Assembly: GCA_948482415.1 (NCBI GenBank)
Contig: CAOMFZ010000092.1
Coordinates: 1 to 8,534, forward strand
Reading direction: 5' to 3'
DNA from: an uncultured Mailhella sp.
GTDB taxonomy: Bacteria; Desulfobacterota; Desulfovibrionia; Desulfovibrionales; Desulfovibrionaceae
Length of the DNA stretch: 8,534 nucleotides
How positions within the stretch are numbered: the stretch's first letter is position 1; the number at the start of each line of letters is the position of its first letter. Shown in pieces: positions 1 to 5,842 of this stretch. A program made the position numbers and the translations under genes. The notes below the pieces were generated by a model, which saw nothing but the letters and a program-made list of their open reading frames with translations, searched no databases and was not told the DNA's origin.

Positions 1-34
1 TGGGAAATTTATTTTAAAAAGTTTTGTAAAGGGG

Positions 35-146
35 TGCAGGGGAAGAAACTTTTACAGCCACCGGAATGGCGGCGAAGCCGTTTCTGTTATGTCGAGTTTA
101 CGAGACTTACAGAAATGGACAGCAGAGCTAAAGTTTTTCCCCTGCA
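35..146. repeat. Imperfect palindromic element downstream of comF
   Basis: The left arm at 35-54 (TGCAGGGGAAGAAACTTTTA) and the right arm at 129-146 are reverse complements over about 18 pairs, apart from two single-base bulges. A second inverted pair lies inside: TTTCTGT near 81-87 against ACAGAAA near 110-116, each extended by CC/GG after a mismatch. A small GC-rich hairpin, CGGC-GAA-GCCG, sits at 70-80. As RNA the whole segment could fold into one long branched hairpin. It lies beyond the stop codon of comF, and no open frame of note covers 1-220. No T-run directly follows either arm, so it is not a classical intrinsic terminator. It could be an interspersed palindromic repeat (REP- or MITE-like) or a 3'-end stabiliser. 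Copy number cannot be judged from this window. Confidence 0.6.
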
Positions 147-220
147 AAATTCTTAAGATTTACCGGAAATGCTCTAGCGAAGCAATCTGTTTAATTCCCT
201 TAATATTATCTGGAAAAGGG

Positions 221-977
221 TTAAGCTTTGGCAAGTACAAGAATATGGATTGTTTTAATTCCTGATTTCTTGAGTTCTTTGCAGGCTTCTTTCAGTGTGC
301 TGTTGGTGGTGGCAATATCGTCAAATAAAATAATTTCTTTGAGAGAATTTTCAGAGACGGTGAAAGAATTTTTAATATTCTTTTGCCGTTCATTTTTATC
401 CAGGGTGCTTTGCGGAACAGTATGGACTTTTTTCTGTAATATATCGGTGTATAAATTAATTTGATAATTCGTGTTCTTATGCAGATAACGGATAAAGAAT
501 TTCAATATTTCAAGGCATTGATTATAACCGCCGGTGTATAAGCCTTCTGTCATGCAGAGGCATGGGAATGATATTGAGCTTTTGTAAAGGTTTTTCCAAA
601 TTTTGGTTATGCTCCATAAAACAGAGCGCTGAAAGCTCACCCAGAAATTTTGTGTCTGCGCGGTTGTGATTGAATTTTGCCTGTAAAATCAGTTCGCGGA
701 ATATGCCGTCATATTTGGCAAAAAAGGAAAAATCTTCCCAAAGATCAAGACTGTCTCCGCATTGCCCGCAGCGGGGAAGAATTTGCTTTTCGTCAAGTAA
801 AAGTTCGCCGCAGTGTCTGCAATAACCGGTTGCTCTTTGCTTAATTTCCTTTGCACATTCCGGGCAAAGATGAGTGCGAATATAATTTTCAATGGAATGG
901 GTGCAGGTGGTGGGAAAAAAGGGGCGTCCGCAGCATATACAGCGTTTTTCCTGAAAAATATCCCAGTTTATTTTCAT
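221..977 (-). pseudogene. comF: ComF-family phosphoribosyltransferase, split by a +1 frameshift
   Basis: ComF/GntX-like proteins combine an N-terminal zinc-ribbon region with a type I phosphoribosyltransferase fold; they are linked to DNA uptake, but their reaction is unclear. The first part (977 down to about 533) has paired cysteines (CICC, CPEC, CRHC, CGQC) and then IIPMPLHDRRLIHR, the usual PxPLHxxRLxxRG lead-in. This frame then meets TAA at 524-522. The rest continues one frame over (about 532 down to 221) with GYNQ, a QSTLDKNERQKN segment matching the family QxxLxxxxRxxN, and the PRPP loop DDIATTNST, where the family usually has TTG rather than TTN. Removing one base within 530-533 (CGGC on the coding strand) restores the normal HRGYNQ spacing. 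The start at 977 forms an ATGA overlap with the upstream flavoprotein stop, which suggests translational coupling. A further in-frame ATG lies at 998, with AGGA about 15 nt before it. All motifs survive on both sides, so this is a very recent mutation, a sequencing error, or less likely recoding. Confidence 0.8.
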
Positions 978-1540
978 AAAATAACGTGATTTGAGCATAC
1001 GGCATCAAGAATTTCCTGCTGTTTTTGGCGGTTTTTGGCTAAATCGTCAGGTTTATCCAGTCCGTAAAGGCAAAGGCAAGTTTCAATTTTTGCACCAATA
1101 CAATGCATGGCGTATTGTATACTGAGTTTTGCGCCCTCAAAAAGTTTGTCGCCCTTTTCGCGTGCGCCGATAAGGATAAGGTCAATATGAAGATTTTTGG
1201 CAGGCTTCTGCCCGTCAGGCACAGCATACCATGCCTGTGCCCTGTCTAAAAATGCCTTGAAATTGGCCGGTACATGATAAAAATACATGGGCACAATGAA
1301 AACAGCTTTGTCCAGCTGAAAAAGAGAAGTATAAAGTTCTGCGGCAGTGTCGTTTTTGGGCAAAGCAAGCTGACATTTTCCCTGTCCGTTATCGCAAAAT
1401 CCACAGGCAACGCAGGGCGTCAGGTTTTTTCTGCAAGGAAAAAAACATGCAGCATTTGGGATTTGCATGCGGATGAGTTCTGCACAAAAATCAGAGTTTC
1501 CGTTTGCTCTGGGACTGCACGAAAAAATACCGTATTTCAT
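974..1540 (-). CDS. Flavodoxin-fold FMN reductase / iron-sulfur flavoprotein-like
   Basis: This 188-aa protein belongs to the NADPH-dependent FMN reductase / flavodoxin_2 group. Residues 8-16 (CSPRANGNS) match the FMN-phosphate loop GSPRxxGNS, with Cys in place of the first Gly. Residues 84-101 (PMYFYHVPANFKAFLDRA) match the typical PxYfxxvpxxxKxflDR segment at the flavin site. Between them, C43-x2-C46-x2-C49-x6-C56 has the compact CX2CX2CX4-7C spacing that binds a 4Fe-4S cluster in archaeal iron-sulfur flavoprotein (Isf). Many related proteins have similar cysteines without proof of a cluster. It is probably a cytoplasmic electron-transfer or reductase protein; the substrate cannot be read from sequence. 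It lies 42 nt after the MBL hydrolase gene and overlaps comF as ATGA, so it is probably the middle gene of an operon. I see no strong Shine-Dalgarno motif before ATG 1540, but this start gives the complete FMN loop close to the N terminus. Confidence 0.85.
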   Translation of the reverse strand: MKYGIFSCSPRANGNSDFCAELIRMQIPNAACFFPCRKNLTPCVACGFCDNGQGKCQLALPKNDTAAELYTSLFQLDKAVFIVPMYFYHVPANFKAFLDRAQAWYAVPDGQKPAKNLHIDLILIGAREKGDKLFEGAKLSIQYAMHCIGAKIETCLCLYGLDKPDDLAKNRQKQQEILDAVCSNHVIL

Positions 1541-1582
1541 TGCCGATTAAATAAAAAGCCTAAAAGTTTTGGGTGTGCCGCC

Positions 1583-2200
1583 TTATACACGGACAAAGGA
1601 ATTTTTTATGCGTTCGTCACCGATAGTTGTTTCCGGACCATGTCCGCAGTAAACGACAGTATTTTCCGGCAGGGTATAGAGTTTTTCGCGTATGCTTGCG
1701 GCAAGCGTTTCAAAATCACCTTTCGGCAAATCAGAACGTCCCACACTGCGGTAAAAAAGCACATCGCCTGTAAAAACAATGCCTTCCTCTTTGATATAAT
1801 AGGCAAGAGAACCGGGGCTGTGACCGGGAACATGGCGCACATCGACTTCAATGGAGCCGAATTTGTGTATGCCTTCATCGAGGGGGACAGGGTGAAATTC
1901 GTCAACTTTCGGCAGTCCGTAACGTGAGGCAGAGGAAACTAAAATATTACTGATTTCAATATCTTCCTTACCGGCCATAATGGGTGTTTTAACAAAACTT
2001 TCGAGCTCGGCACAGCCATAAACATGGTCGAAGTGCAGATGGGTCAGTAAAATACCCTGAATGGTAAGTTTTCTGTTTTTGATTTCTGTAAGGATTTCAA
2101 CCATATGTCCGCTTGGGTCAATAATAAGCGCGTCAGTTCCGTTATGATAGAGGTGACAGTTTGTTTCAAGCGGGCCTAAGGAAAAGGTTAAAACAGGCAT
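1583..2200 (-). CDS. MBL-fold metallo-hydrolase, glyoxalase II-like
   Basis: This 205-aa metallo-beta-lactamase-fold hydrolase is of the short glyoxalase II (hydroxyacylglutathione hydrolase)/YcbL type. The metal-binding set is complete: T53-H54-L-H56-F-D58-H59, H127 in GHSPGS, D146 in TGDVLF and H187 in CGHGP. The N terminus (LGPLETNCHL at 8-17, then IIDPSG at 26-31) is typical of the group. Two metal ions would hydrolyse a thioester or similar substrate in the cytoplasm. There is no signal peptide and no long C-terminal domain as in true GloB, so the natural substrate is open. The frame is open upstream to 2320, but ATG 2200 is preceded by a perfect AAGGAG six bases away. The extra 40 codons would be AT-rich, leader-like sequence unlike the family, so I chose 2200. 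It is the first gene of the minus-strand set, and a promoter candidate lies about 90-120 nt upstream. Confidence 0.9.
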   Translation of the reverse strand: MPVLTFSLGPLETNCHLYHNGTDALIIDPSGHMVEILTEIKNRKLTIQGILLTHLHFDHVYGCAELESFVKTPIMAGKEDIEISNILVSSASRYGLPKVDEFHPVPLDEGIHKFGSIEVDVRHVPGHSPGSLAYYIKEEGIVFTGDVLFYRSVGRSDLPKGDFETLAASIREKLYTLPENTVVYCGHGPETTIGDERIKNSFVRV

Positions 2201-2206
2201 ACTATT

Positions 2207-2212
2207 CTCCTT
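2207..2212 (-). promoter_or_regulatory. Ribosome binding site of the MBL hydrolase
   Basis: The minus strand reads AAGGAG here, followed by six bases (AATAGT) and then ATG at 2200-2198. This consensus Shine-Dalgarno site fixes the start of the hydrolase against the longer open frame that reaches 2320. Confidence 0.85.
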
Positions 2213-2291
2213 GCGTGCCTTTGCACATGCAATCATGGGATAAAAAGTTAACAAAATTTTTTTCATCTGTATAGGGTTTAAATATATAAAA

Positions 2292-2320
2292 TTTTTATTG
2301 GCTGTACATGAATAAGGCAA
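2292..2320 (-). promoter_or_regulatory. Candidate promoter for the minus-strand operon
   Basis: The minus strand reads TTGCCT (2320-2315), a 17-nt spacer, then TAAAAA (2297-2292), in a strongly AT-rich stretch just upstream of the MBL hydrolase. Transcription would start near 2285 and give a leader of about 85 nt. Four of six bases match the -35 consensus and four of six match the -10. Other AT-rich -10 candidates (TATATA, TATACA) lie nearby, so the exact site is uncertain. Confidence 0.35.
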
Positions 2321-2340
2321 ATTGCCCGGTTGACATTTGC
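2316..2340. promoter_or_regulatory. Nested palindromes between divergent promoters, possible operator
   Basis: A perfect palindrome GGCAA-A-TTGCC lies at 2316-2326. A wider dyad GCAAAT-N12-ATTTGC spans 2317-2340. The first overlaps the minus-strand -35 candidate and the second overlaps the TTGACA -35 of the plus-strand promoter. Two further dyads with the same GCAA/TTGC half-sites lie nearby: TTGCA-CA-TGCAA at 2221-2232 and TTGC-A-GCAA at 2377-2385. A dimeric regulator bound here could control both directions. No regulator gene is present in the window, so this is inference from symmetry and position. Confidence 0.35.
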
Positions 2341-2358
2341 AGGAAAGCTGTGTAAAAA
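2330..2358 (+). promoter_or_regulatory. Candidate sigma70-type promoter of the 127-aa gene
   Basis: A perfect TTGACA box at 2330-2335 is followed by a 17-nt spacer and TAAAAA at 2353-2358. The -35 box is consensus and the -10 box is four of six. Transcription would start near 2365, giving a leader of about 58 nt before ATG 2424, with no intervening gene. Confidence 0.5.
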
Positions 2359-2423
2359 AATAAGCAGAAACGCTCGTTGCAGCAAAGCAAAATGTTTGTC
2401 ACCCGCGTATTTGTGGAGGCTTT

Positions 2424-2807
2424 ATGTATCAATCAAATGACAGCCGTATGGAACAAGTTTCTCTGAAACTTGATAATGGCGGTGAGATGAATTTTAAAGG
2501 ACGTCTTTTTTCAGAATCTTCATGGTATGATGAAGACGAAGCCTCTCTTACGACACAAAAACTTTATGTGACAGACAGTCATGAGCAAGTGTATTCCGTT
2601 GTTTCCGGTGACGGAAAAAACAAGGAGCGCCGTGCCTATAAAATCAATATGCACGGGGATTCCTGCACGGTAAATAATGGCAGTACAGAAATGACTTTGC
2701 CGTTTGACATGCTTATGCTTGCCGTGCGTTCTTTGTGCCGTTTGGAAGATGATGCAACGCCAAGCCTTGAAACTGTTGAAGAAACCTTGCGTGCAGCAAA
2801 TTGCTGA
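2424..2807 (+). CDS. Conserved-looking hypothetical protein, 127 aa
   Basis: I do not recognise a named family. The protein is soluble and acidic, with no signal peptide or membrane segment. It alternates short polar and hydrophobic stretches that suggest mostly beta strands (residues about 10-85, including KLYVTDSHEQVYSVV and RRAYKI). A helical C-terminal part follows (PFDMLMLAVRSLCRL, then a PSLETVEETLRAA tail). Two cysteines (C74 and C103) sit in the body and one is the last residue (C127). GGAGG four bases before ATG 2424 supports the start; Met9 is a weaker alternative. A consensus -35 promoter candidate precedes it and a strong intrinsic terminator follows 48 nt after the stop, so it looks like a single-gene transcript. 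Codon use and base composition resemble the neighbours. The coding call is firm; the function is unknown. Confidence 0.8.
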   Translation: MYQSNDSRMEQVSLKLDNGGEMNFKGRLFSESSWYDEDEASLTTQKLYVTDSHEQVYSVVSGDGKNKERRAYKINMHGDSCTVNNGSTEMTLPFDMLMLAVRSLCRLEDDATPSLETVEETLRAANC

Positions 2808-2855
2808 TGAGCCGATTTTTATTTAACATATAAATAAATACATTTTCTTTTATAT

Positions 2856-2880
2856 ATGGCTCGCAAGAGCCATTTTTTTT
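2856..2880 (+). terminator. Intrinsic terminator after the 127-aa gene
   Basis: A perfect seven-pair stem, ATGGCTC/GAGCCAT, closes on a GCAA tetraloop (2863-2866) and runs straight into eight T's (2873-2880), followed by more T-rich sequence to about 2890. The T-run lies on the plus-strand 3' side, so it ends plus-strand transcription. It finishes only about 20 nt before the start codon of the M16 peptidase, so it may also act as an attenuator for that gene. Confidence 0.9.
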
Positions 2881-2899
2881 ATTTTTTATTGAGGTATGT

Positions 2900-5803
2900 A
2901 TGCATAAAGAATTTACACTCTTACGCGAAGAACATTTATCCGAAGTTGGCGGTATTGCACGGCTTTGGCAGCATAACAAAACAAAAGCCGAACTTATCAG
3001 CGTTATCAATAAAGACGAAAATAAGAGTTTTGGGGTTGCTTTTAGAACGCCGCCTAAAAATTCCACAGGTGTAGCCCATATTTTGGAACATTCCGTGCTT
3101 TGCGGTTCCAAAAAATATCCTGTGAAAGAGCCCTTTGTGGAGCTTTTGAAAAGTTCTCTGCAAACATTTTTAAATGCGCTCACCTATCCTGATAAAACCT
3201 GTTATCCTGTGGCAAGTACCAATTTGCAGGATTTTTATAATTTAATTGATGTGTATTTGGATGCTGTTTTTTATCCGCGCATTGATGAAAATGTTTTGCG
3301 GCAGGAGGGCTGGCATATCCATGCAGAGGACATGGACACCGGCAAGTGGAGCTATAAGGGCGTTGTGTATAATGAAATGAAAGGCGTGTACTCTTCTCCG
3401 GATTCTGTACTTGGGGAACAAAGTCAGCACGCTGTTTTCCCGGATACGCTGTACAGTTTGGATTCCGGCGGCAATCCTCCTGAAATTCTGCATTTGACCT
3501 ATGAAGAATTTAAAGATTTTCATTCCCGTTATTATCATCCGAGCAATGCTCGCTTTTTCTTTTGGGGTGATGACCCGGAAGAAGCCCGTCTTGAAAAACT
3601 GGCAGAGCTTTTGAAAAATTTTGACGCTATAAAAATTGATTCAGCCGTGCCGCTGCAAAAACGTCTGCCTTATGAACGGAAAATCGAAACATTCTATGCG
3701 GCTGACGAAGAGGACGATAATCCCCGCAATGCCCATGTAACGGTGAACTGGCTTTTATGCGAAGGCAAGGACGCAGAAGAAATAATGGTGCTGGAAATGC
3801 TTGAGCATATTTTGACGGCACTGCCCGGTTCTCCGCTGCGCAAGGCGCTGATGGATTCAGGCCTTGGCGAAGATGTGGCAGGCTGCGGCTTGGAAACCGA
3901 ATTGCGCCAAGCCTATTATTCCATTGGACTTCGTTCTGTTCTGCCAAAAGACGCGGATAAAGTGGAACTTTTAATTTTAGAAACGCTGGCGGATTTGGCA
4001 GAGCGAGGCATGAGCCAAAAAGTTATTGACAGCGCCATTTCTGCCACAGAATTTATTTTGCGTGAAAATAATACAGGCAATTTCCCCCGCGGGCTTTCTG
4101 CCATGTTCCAAAGCTTGAGCACATGGCTGTATGATGAAGACCCATTTTTGCCCCTTGCCTGGGAAAAGCCTCTTGCCAGCATAAAACAGCGTTTGGCAGG
4201 CGGAGAAAAAGTTTTTGAAAATGCCATAAAAAAATGGTTTCTTGATAATACGCACCGTTCCCTGGTTGTGCTTTTGCCCAATGCTTCCCTTTCTGAAGAG
4301 CGTGCAAAAGAAGAACAAGCGACGCTGAATAAGGTAATTAATGCATTAAATGATAAAGAAAAACAAGAAGTTGTGGATTTGTCTAATGCCTTGGCAGCTG
4401 CACAGGCAAGTGAGGACAGCGCAGAAGCCCTTGCCACAATTCCAACGTTGAGCCTGAAAGACATTCCTTTGCAGGGCAAGGAAAATCCTTTGGCTGTCAC
4501 GCAGAAGAAAAGCATTACCGTCCTGCATCATGAAATTGATACCACAGGCATTTTGTATGTGCGCATTTTGCTTCCTCTTGACCATGTTGCGGGTGAAGAT
4601 TTGCCTTTGCTTTCCCTTTATTGCCGTGCGCTCACGGAAATGGGCACAAAGCATTATGATTTTGTGGATTTGGGACTTGAAATTTCAGCCCAAACAGGTG
4701 AACTGGACGCGGGCGTTGCTTTCCACAGCAAAGTAGATGAAGACAAGCCGTTCATGCATCTGCGTATTGCTGCCAAAGTTGTTGAAGAAAAAATCGGCAA
4801 TCTTTACAAATTGTTGGAAGAAATTTTACTCTTCCCCAATTTTGCAAACAAAGAACGTTTTGTACAAATGGTTTGGGAGGACAAGGCGCGCTTTGAGCAA
4901 AGCATTATCCCTGCCGGGCATAGTGTGCTCGCGTCCTGTATTAATGGCATGTTCTCCAAGCTTGGTTATTTGAATGAAGAAGCAACCGGCTTGCCTTACT
5001 GGAATTTTATTCGCCGGCTTGCGGGCACTGTGCAGGACGATTTTGCCAATATTGAAGCGCGGTTAACGGCTTTGCATTCCAGTATTCTGACAAAAGCGGG
5101 GGCAGTTTTGAGCCTTACCGGTTCAGCGGATTTAATCCAAAAAGGCGAAAAACTTGCGGACTTGCTGGAAAGTTTTACAGATAAAGCGCCGGCTTTCTGC
5201 GAACGGACGTATACATTTAATAGAACTCCCAAAGGACTTCTTCTGCCGGCGCAGGTCAACTATGTGGGACTTGGCACCAACCTCAAGGAAGCGGGCTATG
5301 TTTTCCATGGTTCTGTGCATGTTATTACCCGTTTCCTGCGCATGGGCTATTTATGGGACAGAGTGCGCGTGCAGGGCGGTGCTTACGGGGCGTTTGTGCG
5401 TTATGCGCGGAATACGGGCACAATGGCGTTTGTTTCCTATCGTGATCCCAATGTGGAAAAGACCCTTGCCGTGTATAAGCAGACAGCTGAATTTTTAGGC
5501 AATCTGCATTTGACGCAGGAGGAACTGACCAAGGCTGTTGTGGGGGCAATGGGCGATATTGATACCTATTTGCTGCCTTCTGCCAAGGGTAATGCGGCGC
5601 TTTGGGAATACATGACGGGTTATACAAAAGAAATGCGTCAGCAGGTGCGTGATGAAGTTTTGCAGACTAAGCTTTCAGATTTCCATGCTTTTGCGCCCTA
5701 TCTGCAAAAAGCCATGGAAACAAGCGTGGATACAGCCTTGGGCGGACAGCAGGTGCAGGATTATGCGGCTAAGGCGCATTGGGAAACAATTAAACTTTTA
5801 TAA
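2900..5803 (+). CDS. M16C zinc metallopeptidase, PreP-like (insulinase family)
   Basis: This 967-aa peptidase is full length for the presequence-protease (PreP/Cym1, pitrilysin M16C) subfamily, which cuts short unfolded peptides inside a closed two-half chamber. The inverted zinc motif is intact: H60-I-L-E63-H64 supplies two zinc ligands and the catalytic Glu. E159 in VVYNEMKG, 95 residues on, is the third ligand, at nearly the same distance as in Arabidopsis PreP. The C-terminal half keeps R823 and Y829 (RVQGGAYG), with the six-residue spacing of the substrate-binding Arg/Tyr pair of PreP. The order is an N-terminal M16 domain, an inactive-type M16 domain to about 450, the hinge and M16C-associated region from about 465 to 710, and the last M16 domain. 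There is no signal peptide, so it is probably a cytoplasmic oligopeptidase. GAGG lies five bases before ATG 2900. An out-of-frame ATG at 2896 is ignored. It probably leads an operon with the oxidoreductase 39 nt downstream. Confidence 0.95.
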   Translation: MHKEFTLLREEHLSEVGGIARLWQHNKTKAELISVINKDENKSFGVAFRTPPKNSTGVAHILEHSVLCGSKKYPVKEPFVELLKSSLQTFLNALTYPDKTCYPVASTNLQDFYNLIDVYLDAVFYPRIDENVLRQEGWHIHAEDMDTGKWSYKGVVYNEMKGVYSSPDSVLGEQSQHAVFPDTLYSLDSGGNPPEILHLTYEEFKDFHSRYYHPSNARFFFWGDDPEEARLEKLAELLKNFDAIKIDSAVPLQKRLPYERKIETFYAADEEDDNPRNAHVTVNWLLCEGKDAEEIMVLEMLEHILTALPGSPLRKALMDSGLGEDVAGCGLETELRQAYYSIGLRSVLPKDADKVELLILETLADLAERGMSQKVIDSAISATEFILRENNTGNFPRGLSAMFQSLSTWLYDEDPFLPLAWEKPLASIKQRLAGGEKVFENAIKKWFLDNTHRSLVVLLPNASLSEERAKEEQATLNKVINALNDKEKQEVVDLSNALAAAQASEDSAEALATIPTLSLKDIPLQGKENPLAVTQKKSITVLHHEIDTTGILYVRILLPLDHVAGEDLPLLSLYCRALTEMGTKHYDFVDLGLEISAQTGELDAGVAFHSKVDEDKPFMHLRIAAKVVEEKIGNLYKLLEEILLFPNFANKERFVQMVWEDKARFEQSIIPAGHSVLASCINGMFSKLGYLNEEATGLPYWNFIRRLAGTVQDDFANIEARLTALHSSILTKAGAVLSLTGSADLIQKGEKLADLLESFTDKAPAFCERTYTFNRTPKGLLLPAQVNYVGLGTNLKEAGYVFHGSVHVITRFLRMGYLWDRVRVQGGAYGAFVRYARNTGTMAFVSYRDPNVEKTLAVYKQTAEFLGNLHLTQEELTKAVVGAMGDIDTYLLPSAKGNAALWEYMTGYTKEMRQQVRDEVLQTKLSDFHAFAPYLQKAMETSVDTALGGQQVQDYAAKAHWETIKLL

Positions 5804-5842
5804 GAGGGCGACTTCTTTTTAATTCTTTTTACTGGTGGGAAT

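Noticed and set aside
197..225. Possible terminator for comF (CCCTT/AAGGG pairing)
   Set aside because: The stem is only five pairs with a loop of more than ten bases, and no T-run follows on the minus strand.
522..545. Programmed frameshift in comF like that of prfB
   Set aside because: There is no in-frame stop at the slip codon, no upstream Shine-Dalgarno-like stimulator and no slippery run. A plain one-base insertion explains it better.
1274..1927. 217-codon open frame on the plus strand
   Set aside because: It lies antisense to the flavoprotein and the MBL hydrolase, both of which have full family motifs. Its translation shows no recognisable domain and no ribosome binding site.
2201..2320. 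Forty-codon N-terminal extension of the MBL hydrolase
   Set aside because: The consensus AAGGAG before ATG 2200 and the family's normal N terminus show the true start. The extension also covers the promoter-like AT-rich region.
3916..4515. 199-codon minus-strand open frame
   Set aside because: It is fully inside the M16 peptidase on the opposite strand. It has composition-driven, motif-free sequence, as have the other minus-strand frames in 2936-5627.
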